Assembly (NCBI RefSeq): GCF_000720725.1
Contig: NZ_JOCQ01000009.1
Location: 80,961 to 144,960, forward strand
Reading direction: 5' to 3'
Source: Streptomyces rimosus subsp. rimosus
Lineage (GTDB): Bacteria > Actinomycetota > Actinomycetes > Streptomycetales > Streptomycetaceae
DNA length: 64,000 bases
Shown here piece after piece: positions 41,927-50,371 of the stretch; the stretch's first letter is position 1, and each line of letters opens with the position of its first letter. Both the position numbers and the translations under genes were made by a program. The notes under the pieces are model-generated. The model saw only the letters and a program-made list of their open reading frames with translations, did not search any database and was not told where the DNA came from.

Positions 41927-42700
41927 ATGCACGAAATCTTTGTCAACTACCGCACCGGCGACGGCAAGGAATCCGCGCAGCGTCTTGCCGAAGCGCTGAA
42001 TGAACGCTTCGGCGGGAACAGCACCTTCCTCGCCGAGAGGTCGATCCCCCCGGGATCGAAATTCAGCCAGGTCATGCTCGGCGCCGTCCGGCGCAGCTGT
42101 GTCCTCCTCGTTCTGATAGGCGAGCGCTGGCTGGACGCCCCCGACCGGCAGCAACCGGAGCGGCGGGCCCTGGACAACGAGGACGACTGGGTACGCCGTG
42201 AGATCGAGGAAGCGCTCGACTGCGGGGTCCTGGTCGTACCGCTGCTGCTGGGCCGGCGCGTGGAGCAGCTCGACCCGAAGTCCCTGCCGCCCTCCCTGGC
42301 GGAGCTCGCGGAGTGCCAGTACGAGCGGCTGTGGTGGCGGGACGGTCGGACAGATGTCGCGCGGCTCGGTGACCGTCTGGTGGCGCAGGTTGCCGAGTTG
42401 GCTTCCTTGGACACGGCGAAGCCTTCCGCTGAGCGCGCCCGCCAGGGATCGCGGCACGAGCCCGACCCGTCGGTGCGCAACGAGGGACAGCGTGGTGGTA
42501 TCGGAGCCGTGCGCGGCACCGTCGGTACCTTCGTCAACGAGTCCAACGCGCCGATGCACACCGGAACCGGAGATCAGATCGGCACCGGCGGCACGAAGAT
42601 CAACGGCGACGGAACGACACAGGTCTCCGGCGACCACGCCCACGTACCGATCAGCCATCGGTTCGGCTCGTCCCCCCGGTACCGGGACGGCGAACGATGA
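41927..42700 (+). CDS. TIR-domain protein with C-terminal signalling-type motif
   Basis: A 257-residue protein. Residues 1-160 form a TIR domain: HEIFVNYRTGDG (strand A and box 1), FLAERSIPPG (BB-loop region), VLLVLIGERWL, and EDDWVRREIEEALDCG, where E92 is at the position of the catalytic glutamate of NAD-cleaving TIRs. After a charged linker comes a Gly/Thr/Asn-rich tail with GTVGTFVNESNAPMHTGTGD (197-216), QIG and a looser repeat to about 240. The motif recurs at the N-terminus of the next protein. This is a likely NADase effector, by inference. ATG preceded by AGGAAGG; stop overlaps the next start (ATGA). Confidence 0.87.
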   Translation: MHEIFVNYRTGDGKESAQRLAEALNERFGGNSTFLAERSIPPGSKFSQVMLGAVRRSCVLLVLIGERWLDAPDRQQPERRALDNEDDWVRREIEEALDCGVLVVPLLLGRRVEQLDPKSLPPSLAELAECQYERLWWRDGRTDVARLGDRLVAQVAELASLDTAKPSAERARQGSRHEPDPSVRNEGQRGGIGAVRGTVGTFVNESNAPMHTGTGDQIGTGGTKINGDGTTQVSGDHAHVPISHRFGSSPRYRDGER

Positions 42701-44655
42701 CCGAACGCGTCGAGGGCCACTTCGGCTCCTACGTCCACCAGGCGCACGCCCCGCTGAGCACCGGGGACGGCCCCCAGTTCAACTTCTATCTGCGGGAAGC
42801 CGTATCCCGCCTGGCCGACAGGGCGAGGACGTCCCTCGCCATCGCGTATGACGACCGCCACTGGCTCTACCAGCGCTTCGTCTACCCGTCCGGTTTCCGC
42901 AACGCGCGAAATCTGCTGCGCGACCACGGCACCGTCCTGATCACCGGACAGCCCGGCAGCGGCCGACGGGCCGCCGCACTGATGCTGCTGCACGAACTCT
43001 CCGAGGGGGCGGGCAGTTTTCACGAACTTCCCGACACTCAGGACGACACCGCCGACCGGGCTCTGGACACCGCACTGATCGGCGAGCACGACCGGATGCT
43101 GCTGGATCTGTCGAGCAGCGACGCCGAACGGTACAACGCCGTGCAGGCCGAGCTCTCCGACTTCCGGTCCGTGGTGGAGGCCCGTTCCGCGCGTCTCGTG
43201 GTCGTCCTGCCCCAGCAGTTCGACTATCTCCGACGCCAGGAGCTGCGCTGGCTCACCACCGAGATCGACCGTCCGGAGGGCAGGAGGCTGCTGGTGCGGT
43301 ACCTGCGCAAGGACGGCATCCGCCCGGGTCCGGACGATCTCAGCACGCCACAGCTCACCCAGTACACGGCAGGCGCTGCGATGCGGGACCTCGCCGAACT
43401 CGCCGGCCTGATCCGGCGCGCGCGGGATGCCGGAGGCTCGGGCGGCGACTTCCGCCACTGGTGTGACCGGGCGTTGGCTGAGCGGGCCGACAGCCGCAGG
43501 CCTCAAGTCGCCGATTTCATCGCCGACCTAACCGGCCGCCAGCGCGCCCTGGCTCTGACCCTGGCGATGTTCCACGGTTGCGCCCCCGCCATCGTGCTGC
43601 GGGCGGCCAACTCCCTGCAGGACCTTCTCGGGCATCCCGGTGACGACCGTCCCCGCCTCGACCACACTGACCTCACAGCGGAATTCAAGGTTGTCAAAGC
43701 CGGTACCGACAAGGACGGCGGAGTCCGCTTCCTCACCATGGGATTCGACGCGGCCATACGCGCCCATTTCTGGACGTACTTGTCCGATCTGCGCCAGCGT
43801 TTCCGCGAGTGGGTGCGCGACTGCGTCACCTGGCACGACCTTCCGCAACGGAACCGGACCGAGTTGATCCGCTGGTTCGCGGAACAGTGCCTGGCCAGTG
43901 GGCGCCCCTACGACCTGTGGTGGCTGGCCGAGCAGTGGGGCGGGCGCCACGCCGGGCGGCTGCTGGCCGACATCTGCCAAGCCCTGACAGAAGGTCTCAA
44001 CAGCGACGCGTTCGGCCGCGCGTTCCGGCAGAAGATCTACGAGTGGTCCCTCACACCGGGGCTGCCCAAGGATCTGCGCCAAGCACTCGTCCTCGTCTGC
44101 GCCCAGGTGATGGCCGTGCGGCACCCGGACCAGGCGTTGGTGCGCCTGCATCACCTGGCCCGGGCCGCCGGCTCCGACGACCGCGCCGCCTCCGAAGCAC
44201 TGCTCGCCCTCGTGCGCAAAGGCCGTCGGCTCTTCCGCATGCTGCTCGGCCGCCTGGAGCCGGAACGGTGGCCGACCGACGCGGCGATCCTGCTGGCCAT
44301 GGCTTCGGTGGCTTCCCGTACCCGCGCTCTGTTCACCAGCCCGACGGTTCGGGAACGGTTGACCGATGGCTGGGCCTCGGTGCTGCGTCACCGCTCCTAT
44401 GAGGAGTGGCGCGATCCGCTGGCGGACTGGCTGACGGCGGCACTGGACGCCGGCCCGTACCAGGAACACCTACTCGCTGTCGTGGTCGAAGCCGCCGCAC
44501 GGAATTCCGGCAGCCTCGCCCGCCTGCACACCGTCGCCCGTGACTGGGTCCCGGCCGTCCCCGCCGAAGCGGGGGAACGCCGAGCGCTGTTCGCCGTGCT
44601 CGAACGCCGGATCGACGCCGCGCACGGTATCGCGCCCACCGTTCCCAGCCTGTGA
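42697..44655 (+). CDS. P-loop-like (STAND/NLR-like) protein with degenerate Walker A
   Basis: A 652-residue protein I cannot place in a named family. Residues 7-28 repeat the motif of the preceding TIR protein (GHFGSYVHQAHAPLSTGDGP, then QF). A nucleotide-binding-like domain follows: LITGQPGSGRRAA (82-93) is a Walker A in which the Lys and Ser/Thr are both Arg. DRMLLDL (132-138) looks like Walker B and ARLVVVLPQQFD like a sensor strand. Residues about 280-650 are helical and repeat-like (RLHHLARAAGSDDRAASEALLALVR), suitable as a sensor. Coupled to the TIR gene by 4-nt overlap. Confidence 0.75.
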   Translation: MTERVEGHFGSYVHQAHAPLSTGDGPQFNFYLREAVSRLADRARTSLAIAYDDRHWLYQRFVYPSGFRNARNLLRDHGTVLITGQPGSGRRAAALMLLHELSEGAGSFHELPDTQDDTADRALDTALIGEHDRMLLDLSSSDAERYNAVQAELSDFRSVVEARSARLVVVLPQQFDYLRRQELRWLTTEIDRPEGRRLLVRYLRKDGIRPGPDDLSTPQLTQYTAGAAMRDLAELAGLIRRARDAGGSGGDFRHWCDRALAERADSRRPQVADFIADLTGRQRALALTLAMFHGCAPAIVLRAANSLQDLLGHPGDDRPRLDHTDLTAEFKVVKAGTDKDGGVRFLTMGFDAAIRAHFWTYLSDLRQRFREWVRDCVTWHDLPQRNRTELIRWFAEQCLASGRPYDLWWLAEQWGGRHAGRLLADICQALTEGLNSDAFGRAFRQKIYEWSLTPGLPKDLRQALVLVCAQVMAVRHPDQALVRLHHLARAAGSDDRAASEALLALVRKGRRLFRMLLGRLEPERWPTDAAILLAMASVASRTRALFTSPTVRERLTDGWASVLRHRSYEEWRDPLADWLTAALDAGPYQEHLLAVVVEAAARNSGSLARLHTVARDWVPAVPAEAGERRALFAVLERRIDAAHGIAPTVPSL

Positions 44656-44679
44656 CCGGCTCGGCACCGGGAGATCGCC

Positions 44680-45846
44680 ATGAGTTCCGGCTACAAGACC
44701 GCCACGGTCTTCCTCACCGTCATCTGTGCTTTGCTCCTGGTCATCGCGGGTCTGAGCCTGCGGTGGCCCACCTGGGCCTGGTCACTGTCGACAGCCGTGC
44801 TGATCACCGGGGCGGCCACGGCCTTCTGGTTCGATTCCCGGCGCCCGGCGCACGGAGCCTGGGAACATCCCGCCCACCCCGACCTGCCGGTCCCACCGGT
44901 CGAACGCTGGGAACGCACGGTGGCGGGGGTGGCCCTCCCCAGCTCCGTCCCGGACTACGACTTCCTGTTCTCCGCCACGATCCGCTGGCGTCCGCTCGGT
45001 GCCGCGGTGGACGCTCCTCGGGTGAACGCGGGCGGGCTGGCGGTCGACGCCGTCCTCGCCCGGGCACGTGACATCACCGCGCGGCAGAACCCGCACCACA
45101 GCACCTTGGCCCAGCACCAGCTCGACGGAGCCCTGGGCACCATGGAGCCCGACGTGACGGCCCGGGTCGAGGCCATGGCCGAGAACGTCACGCTGCAGCT
45201 TTCCGACGCGGACCGGGAGCGCCTCACCAAACTCTCGACCGTCCGCAAGGACGAGGATGTCTGGGAGCACGAACGCAACTACGAGCGCAGCAAGCGCGCC
45301 TACCTGGGCACCGAAGTGCTGAAGGACACCGGCAGCGCCGTGGTCTGGTGGATGGCCAAACACGACGACCGGATCGAGAAGACGGTGGACCTGATAGGCC
45401 CACTGGCACAGCTTTCCTCTGCCGCCAACAACCGAGAGGTACCGGAACTGTTCCGGCATCTGATTGCGAGCCCCGACGCGTCCGACAGCCCTTCGTTCAC
45501 TCCGCACGGGGCGCCGATGGACGGCAGCACCGCGTCTCGCGACGCAGGACTTTCGTCGTTCCTCGGCCCGGACGGGCAGCCGTTCCACAATGGCGAGGCC
45601 CCGGAGAAGCCGGACGTTCCCACCGTTCTGGAGTCGTTCATGGATGACGCCGGGCTCGCCCGCGACGAGCACATACGGGCCCTCTGTGCCCGTCGGATCG
45701 CGGATTACCTGGCCGTCGAGGGGTGCGACGAAGCCGCGTCGGCCATCCGCCGGCATTTCGACTCCCCCGAATCCACCAGTGATTCCGGCGAGGAGACATC
45801 GGATGAGCCGGATGGCGCCGATTCCACAGCACCCGAGGACCGGTGA
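44680..45846 (+). CDS. two-helix membrane protein of the TIR island
   Basis: A 388-residue protein with two adjacent N-terminal membrane helices (about 7-28, VFLTVICALLLVIAGLSL, and 32-51) and a large hydrophilic region predicted to face the cytosol. Central residues 100-215 are charged helices (VEAMAENVTLQLSDADRERLTKL, WEHERNYERSKRAYLG), possibly coiled coil. The tail is very acidic (SDSGEETSDEPDGAD). I recognise no family. It lies 24 nt after the P-loop gene with GGGAG before its ATG, so it belongs to the operon. It may anchor the complex or act as a membrane effector. Confidence 0.75.
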   Translation: MSSGYKTATVFLTVICALLLVIAGLSLRWPTWAWSLSTAVLITGAATAFWFDSRRPAHGAWEHPAHPDLPVPPVERWERTVAGVALPSSVPDYDFLFSATIRWRPLGAAVDAPRVNAGGLAVDAVLARARDITARQNPHHSTLAQHQLDGALGTMEPDVTARVEAMAENVTLQLSDADRERLTKLSTVRKDEDVWEHERNYERSKRAYLGTEVLKDTGSAVVWWMAKHDDRIEKTVDLIGPLAQLSSAANNREVPELFRHLIASPDASDSPSFTPHGAPMDGSTASRDAGLSSFLGPDGQPFHNGEAPEKPDVPTVLESFMDDAGLARDEHIRALCARRIADYLAVEGCDEAASAIRRHFDSPESTSDSGEETSDEPDGADSTAPEDR

Positions 45847-45925
45847 CGCGGCCCGGGTGAAAATGGCGCGGGTGGCGCGAATGCCGTCTGCGTGCCCCGT
45901 CGAAGCAGCAGATCGGTCTACACGC

Positions 45926-45956
45926 GAAAAAGCCCGCCCCGAAAGGGGCGGGCTTC
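45926..45956. terminator. bidirectional terminator, TIR island / metK
   Basis: A perfect 10-bp stem AGCCCGCCCC/GGGGCGGGCT with a GAAA tetraloop (45931-45954) is flanked by AAAA on the left and TCTT on the right. Minus-strand transcripts from metK therefore get a U tract, and plus-strand island transcripts get a weak one. It separates convergent genes. Confidence 0.88.
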
Positions 45957-45975
45957 TTGCTGTGCGACGCGAGCT

Positions 45976-47184
45976 CTACAACCCCGCAGCCGTCTTCAGC
46001 GCCTCCACCCGATCCGTCCGCTCCCAGGTGAAGTCCTCCAGCTCGCGGCCGAAGTGGCCGTAAGCGGCGGTCTGGGAGTAGATGGGGCGCAGGAGGTCGA
46101 GGTCGCGGATGATGGCGGCCGGGCGGAGGTCGAAGACCTCGGCGATGGCGGTTTCGATCTTGTCGACGTCGACGGTGGCGGTGCCGAAGGTCTCGACGAA
46201 CAGGCCGACCGGCTCGGCCTTGCCGATGGCGTAGGCGACCTGGACCTCGCAGCGGGCGGCCAGCCCGGCCGCCACGACGTTCTTGGCGACCCAGCGCATG
46301 GCGTAGGCGGCCGAGCGGTCGACCTTGGACGGGTCCTTGCCGGAGAAGGCGCCGCCGCCGTGGCGGGACATGCCGCCGTAGGTGTCGATGATGATCTTGC
46401 GGCCGGTCAGGCCGGCGTCGCCCATCGGGCCGCCGATCTCGAAGCGGCCGGTGGGGTTGACCAGCAGGCGGTAGCCGTCGGTGTCCAGCTTGATGCCGTC
46501 CTCGACGAGCTGGTTGAGGACGTGCTCGACGACGAATTCGCGGATGTCGGGCGCCAGGAGGGAGTCCAGGTCGATGTCCGACGCGTGCTGCGAGGAGACG
46601 ACGACCGTGTCGAGGCGGACGGCCTTGTGGCCGTCGTACTCGATGGTGACCTGGGTCTTGCCGTCGGGGCGCAGGTACGGGATGGTGCCGTTCTTGCGGA
46701 CCTCGGACAGGCGCTTCGACAGGCGGTGCGCGAGGTGGATCGGGAGCGGCATCAGCTCCGGGGTCTCGTCGCAGGCGTAGCCGAACATCAGGCCCTGGTC
46801 GCCGGCGCCCTGCTTGTCCAGCTCGTCCTCGTCGCCCTCGACGCGCTTCTCGTAGGCGGTGTCGACGCCCTGGGCGATGTCCGGGGACTGCGCGCCGATG
46901 GAGACCGAGACGCCGCAGGAGGCGCCGTCGAAGCCCTTCTTCGACGAGTCGTAGCCGATTTCGAGGATCTTGTTGCGCACGAGGTTGGGGATGTCGGCGT
47001 ACGCCTTCGTCGTCACCTCGCCGGCCACGTGGACCAGGCCGGTGGTGATCAACGTCTCGACGGCGACCCGGGAGGCCGGGTCCTCCTTCAGGAGGGCGTC
47101 GAGAATGGTGTCGCTGATCTGGTCAGCGATCTTGTCGGGGTGACCCTCGGTCACGGACTCCGAGGTGAACAGGCGGCGGGACAC
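45976..47184 (-). CDS. metK: S-adenosylmethionine synthetase
   Basis: MetK makes S-adenosylmethionine from methionine and ATP. The 402-residue protein has RLFTSESVTEGHPDKIADQISD, GAGDQGLMFGYACDE and the phosphate loop GGGAFSGKDPSKVDRSAAY. Length equals the Streptomyces enzyme. The GTG at 47182-47184 (VSRRLFTSE) is chosen over an upstream ATG because the family starts there. I see no SAM riboswitch in the 204-bp gap upstream. Confidence 0.97.
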   Translation of the reverse strand: MSRRLFTSESVTEGHPDKIADQISDTILDALLKEDPASRVAVETLITTGLVHVAGEVTTKAYADIPNLVRNKILEIGYDSSKKGFDGASCGVSVSIGAQSPDIAQGVDTAYEKRVEGDEDELDKQGAGDQGLMFGYACDETPELMPLPIHLAHRLSKRLSEVRKNGTIPYLRPDGKTQVTIEYDGHKAVRLDTVVVSSQHASDIDLDSLLAPDIREFVVEHVLNQLVEDGIKLDTDGYRLLVNPTGRFEIGGPMGDAGLTGRKIIIDTYGGMSRHGGGAFSGKDPSKVDRSAAYAMRWVAKNVVAAGLAARCEVQVAYAIGKAEPVGLFVETFGTATVDVDKIETAIAEVFDLRPAAIIRDLDLLRPIYSQTAAYGHFGRELEDFTWERTDRVEALKTAAGL

Positions 47185-47388
47185 ATCGCTCCCTGGGGTT
47201 GCAGCGGCTGCTGGCTGATCATTGGCGGAAGGGCCGAGAGCTGCGCTCGGCACGATCCGCGGCCAGTTTATCGGTCATGAGAGGCGTTCGGGCACGCAGT
47301 CTCGATTTATGGACCCGCCGTGACCTGGGACACCGTGCCGGGGAGAGGAAGATCTCGTTCCGGCGGAAGCCAGGGCGGCGGGTCTCGA

Positions 47389-48738
47389 TCAAGAGGTAGG
47401 AGGGGTGGAAGGGAACTGCGGGGCGGTCAGGCGAGGGGCCACGAGGTCCCAGACCGTGTCGGCGAGGGCCTCCTTCGGTCCGTACGGTACGGGTGTCTCG
47501 GCGCCGTCGGCGGCCAGGATCACCGCCTCGTTCTGTGCCGAGCCGAACGCCTTGTGGTCGCCGACCTCGTTGACGACCAGCAGATCACAACCCTTTCGAG
47601 TGAGTTTCGAGCGTCCGTTGGCGAGGACGTCGTCGGTCTCGGCGGCGAAACCGACGATCACCTGGCCGGGGCGGGGGCGGTCCGCGGAGATCTCGGCGAG
47701 AATGTCCGGATTACGGACGAGGGCCACCGGCTCGGGCTCCTGGCCGTCCTTTTTCTTGATCTTGCCGGTGGCGTACGCGGCGGGGCGGAAGTCGGCCACG
47801 GCGGCCGCCATCACCACCGCGTCGGCGTCCGCCGCCGCCTTCAGCACGGCCTCGCGCAGCTGGACGGCCGTACCGATGTGCACCACGTCCACCCCGGCCG
47901 GATCGGGCAGCTCGCTGTTGCCGGCGACGAGGGTGACGCGGGCGCCGCGGGCCACGGCGGTGCGGGCGAGCGCGTACCCCTGTTTGCCGGAGGAGCGGTT
48001 GCCCAGGAAGCGGACCGGGTCGAGGGGCTCGCGGGTGCCGCCGGCGCTGATGACGACGTGCCGCCCGGCGAGGTCCTGGACGAGCCCCAGCGGGCCGCGG
48101 GCCAGGACGCGGCGGCAGGTCTCGAAGATCTCGGCGGGGTCGGGGAAGCGGCCCTTGCCGGTGTCCACGCCGGTCAGCCGCCCGACGGCGGGCTCGATGA
48201 CGACGGCGCCGCGGCGGCGCAGCGTGGCGACGTTCTCCTGGGTGGCGGGGTGCTCCCACATCTCGGTGTGCATCGCCGGGGCGAAGATCACCGGACAGCG
48301 CGCGGTGAGGAGGGTGTTGGTCAGCAGGTCGTCGGCGAGGCCGTGGGCGGCCTTGGCCAGCATGTCGGCCGTACAGGGGGCCACCACGACCAGGTCGGCG
48401 GACTGGCCGATGCGGACGTGCGGGACCTCGTGGACCGACTCCCACACCTCGGTGGAGGCCGGGTTGCCGGACAGCGCGGCCCAGGTGGCCTCGCCGACGA
48501 AGTGCAGGGACGCCGCGGTCGGCACGACCCGGACGTCGTGCCCGGACTCGGTGAGCCGGCGCAGCAGCTCGCACGCCTTGTACGCGGCGATGCCGCCGCT
48601 GACCCCGAGGACGACCCGGGGCCGGCGCGCCGGACCGCTGTCCGCCGCCTCGGCCCGGACTGCCGTCCCGGCCCGTACCGCGGCCTCGGCTCCGTCCGCC
48701 GTCCCGGCGGCCCGCTGCGGCTGTGTCGGCTTGCCCAT
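47389..48738 (-). CDS. coaBC: bifunctional CoaBC (Dfp), coenzyme A biosynthesis
   Basis: This joins cysteine to 4'-phosphopantothenate and decarboxylates the product. The N-terminal flavoprotein CoaC has VVLGVSGGIAAYKACELLRRL, HEVPHVRIGQSADLVVVAPCTADMLAK and the AMHTEMWEHP loop. The C-terminal CoaB synthetase has SAGGTREPLDPVRFLGNRSS and GKIKKKDG. The 449-residue length includes an extra roughly 40-residue Ala-rich N-terminus. ATG at 48736-48738 follows GGGGAGAG. Same strand as rpoZ, but a strong terminator lies between. Confidence 0.95.
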   Translation of the reverse strand: MGKPTQPQRAAGTADGAEAAVRAGTAVRAEAADSGPARRPRVVLGVSGGIAAYKACELLRRLTESGHDVRVVPTAASLHFVGEATWAALSGNPASTEVWESVHEVPHVRIGQSADLVVVAPCTADMLAKAAHGLADDLLTNTLLTARCPVIFAPAMHTEMWEHPATQENVATLRRRGAVVIEPAVGRLTGVDTGKGRFPDPAEIFETCRRVLARGPLGLVQDLAGRHVVISAGGTREPLDPVRFLGNRSSGKQGYALARTAVARGARVTLVAGNSELPDPAGVDVVHIGTAVQLREAVLKAAADADAVVMAAAVADFRPAAYATGKIKKKDGQEPEPVALVRNPDILAEISADRPRPGQVIVGFAAETDDVLANGRSKLTRKGCDLLVVNEVGDHKAFGSAQNEAVILAADGAETPVPYGPKEALADTVWDLVAPRLTAPQFPSTPPTS

Positions 48739-48829
48739 CGCGTTCTCTCCCCACTCCGTGGGTTCCGCCCCTGGTGGGGTGCGGACCCGGTCGGCCAGGT
48801 CGGCCCGGTCGTTACTCCCCCATGACACA

Positions 48830-48864
48830 CCAAGGGCCCGGCAGCGGCGCTGCCGGGCCCTTGG
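48830..48864 (-). terminator. terminator between rpoZ and coaBC
   Basis: A perfect 15-bp stem CCAAGGGCCCGGCAG/CTGCCGGGCCCTTGG with a 5-nt loop lies 47 bp after the rpoZ stop. One of the strongest hairpins in the window, without a U tract. Confidence 0.8.
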
Positions 48865-48911
48865 TCAAGGCGCCGTGCCGGGGTCCTCGGGACACCGGGA
48901 CGCCCGGTTGC

Positions 48912-49184
48912 TCACTGAGCCGGGCCCTCGACGGCCTCGGAGGTCAGCAGGCCCGCGTTGATCTCGCGGAGCGCGATCGACAGGGGCTTCTCGTGGACGT
49001 GGGTGTCGACCAGCGGGCCGACGTACTCCAGCAGGCCCTCGCCGAGCTGCGAGTAGTACGCGTTGATCTGACGGGCGCGCTTGGCGGCGTAGATCACGAG
49101 GCTGTACTTCGAGTCGGTGGCCTCGAGAAGCTCATCAATCGGCGGGTTGATGATGCCCTCGGGCGCGGTGATGGAAGAGGACAC
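48912..49184 (-). CDS. rpoZ: RNA polymerase omega subunit
   Basis: Omega helps assemble RNA polymerase. The 90-residue protein has PPIDELLEATDSKYSLVIYAAKRARQINAYY, the family core that contacts beta-prime, and is typical in length. GTG start at 49182-49184 after GGAAGG. Operon order sIHF-gmk-rpoZ is conserved in Streptomyces. Confidence 0.97.
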   Translation of the reverse strand: MSSSITAPEGIINPPIDELLEATDSKYSLVIYAAKRARQINAYYSQLGEGLLEYVGPLVDTHVHEKPLSIALREINAGLLTSEAVEGPAQ

Positions 49185-49223
49185 TCTCTGCCTTCCGAAG
49201 GGGGGTGTAAACAGGTGTAAAGA

Positions 49224-49817
49224 TCAAAGAACCTTCATCAAGGCTAGCAGCTCACGGCTGACGTCCTCGACGGAGGTGTTGACCAGGGTTTCGTCGAACT
49301 CGGCCTCGGCGGCCAGCTCGACCTTGGCGGCCGTCAGGCGGCGCTCGATGACCTCGGGCGCCTCGGTGCCGCGGCCGGTGAGCCGGCGGACCAGCTCCTC
49401 CCAGCTCGGCGGGGCCAGGAAGACCAGCTGGGCTTCCTTCATGGACTCGCGCACCTGCCGGGCGCCCTGGAGGTCGATCTCCAGCAGGACCGGCTCCCCG
49501 GCCTCCAGGCGGTCCTGGACGGCCTTGCGGGGGGTGCCGTAGCGGTTGCCCGCGAATTCGGCCCATTCCAGCAGTTCGCCGTTGGCGACGAGCTTGTCGA
49601 ATTCCTCGTCGTCCACGAAGAAGTACTGGACGCCGTGCCGCTCCCCGGGGCGCGGCTTGCGCGTGGTGGCCGACACCGAGAGCCAGACCTCGGGGTGGAC
49701 CTTGCGCATATGGGCGACGACCGTGCTCTTGCCGACCCCGGAGGGGCCGGAGAGCACGGTCAGCCGCGGACGGGCGTCCGGGGATACGGGGGACGTCCCC
49801 CGGGGTGTTGCAGCCAT
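49224..49817 (-). CDS. gmk: guanylate kinase
   Basis: Gmk phosphorylates GMP to GDP. The 197-residue protein has the P-loop VLSGPSGVGKSTVVAHM, the GMP-binding SVSATTRKPRPGE and LLEIDLQGARQVRE. Located between sIHF and rpoZ on the same strand with 38-39 nt gaps. Confidence 0.97.
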   Translation of the reverse strand: MAATPRGTSPVSPDARPRLTVLSGPSGVGKSTVVAHMRKVHPEVWLSVSATTRKPRPGERHGVQYFFVDDEEFDKLVANGELLEWAEFAGNRYGTPRKAVQDRLEAGEPVLLEIDLQGARQVRESMKEAQLVFLAPPSWEELVRRLTGRGTEAPEVIERRLTAAKVELAAEAEFDETLVNTSVEDVSRELLALMKVL

Positions 49818-49855
49818 ATGGCGATTATTCCAGTTCCCCGGCGCTGCCAGGAAAC

Positions 49856-50179
49856 TCAGCCGGCTTTCTCGCCGAACTCGCGCTCCAGGGCGGCGATCTG
49901 GTTCGTGCCCAGACCGCGGACCCGGCGGCTCTCGGAGATGCCCAGCCGCTCCATGAGCTGCTTGGCGCGGACCTTGCCGACGCCGGGCAGGGACTCAAGG
50001 AGGGCGGAGACCTTCATCTTGCCGATGACGTCGTTCTCCTGGCCCTGCTTGATGACGTCATGAAGGGAGGCGCCGGCATTTTTGAGCCGATTCTTGACCT
50101 CGGCGCGCTCCCGGCGAGCCGCGGCGGCCTTCTCGAGCGCGGCTGCGCGCTGTTCAGGGGTAAGGGGCGGAAGAGCCAC
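49856..50179 (-). CDS. sihF: Streptomyces integration host factor
   Basis: sIHF is an actinobacterial nucleoid-associated protein, unrelated to HU/IHF of E. coli, that binds DNA through a helix-two-turns-helix motif and affects development and antibiotic production. The 107-residue protein has a long basic N-terminal helix (ALEKAAAARRERAEVKNRLK) and the H2TH motif SLPGVGKVRAKQLMERLGI. GTG start at 50177-50179 with GAGGTGA upstream. Its promoter is at 50227-50255. Confidence 0.96.
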   Translation of the reverse strand: MALPPLTPEQRAAALEKAAAARRERAEVKNRLKNAGASLHDVIKQGQENDVIGKMKVSALLESLPGVGKVRAKQLMERLGISESRRVRGLGTNQIAALEREFGEKAG

Positions 50180-50226
50180 GCCTACGTCACCTCGGATGTC
50201 GAACTGTCGGATACGGACCGGTGTGG

Positions 50227-50255
50227 AACCTAGTCGCCCCGCACCTGCGGGGCAA
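50227..50255 (-). promoter_or_regulatory. probable sIHF promoter
   Basis: On the minus strand TTGCCC (50250-50255) and TAGGTT (50227-50232) are spaced exactly 17 bp, a good match to vegetative Streptomyces promoters. The start would be about 50220, giving a leader of about 40 nt. The spacer contains a CCCCGC/GCGGGG palindrome. Confidence 0.6.
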
Positions 50256-50330
50256 CGAGCAACGCGCTTACGTGCACTGCTCTCGTCGGAGACTAGCGGC
50301 CAAGGCGCCCGGAGTCAGCGAGAACAAGCG

Positions 50331-50362
50331 AAAAGTCCTGGTCAGACTCTGCTGACCAGGAC
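50331..50362 (-). terminator. intrinsic terminator of the pyr operon
   Basis: Read on the minus strand, a perfect 11-bp stem GTCCTGGTCAG/CTGACCAGGAC with a 6-nt loop is followed by TTTTC, the clearest U-tailed terminator in the window. It starts 10 bp after the pyrF stop. Confidence 0.92.
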
Positions 50363-50371
50363 ATATCGGGA

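Noticed and set aside
47185..47388. SAM riboswitch upstream of metK
   Set aside because: None of the conserved SAM aptamer blocks is visible on the minus strand.
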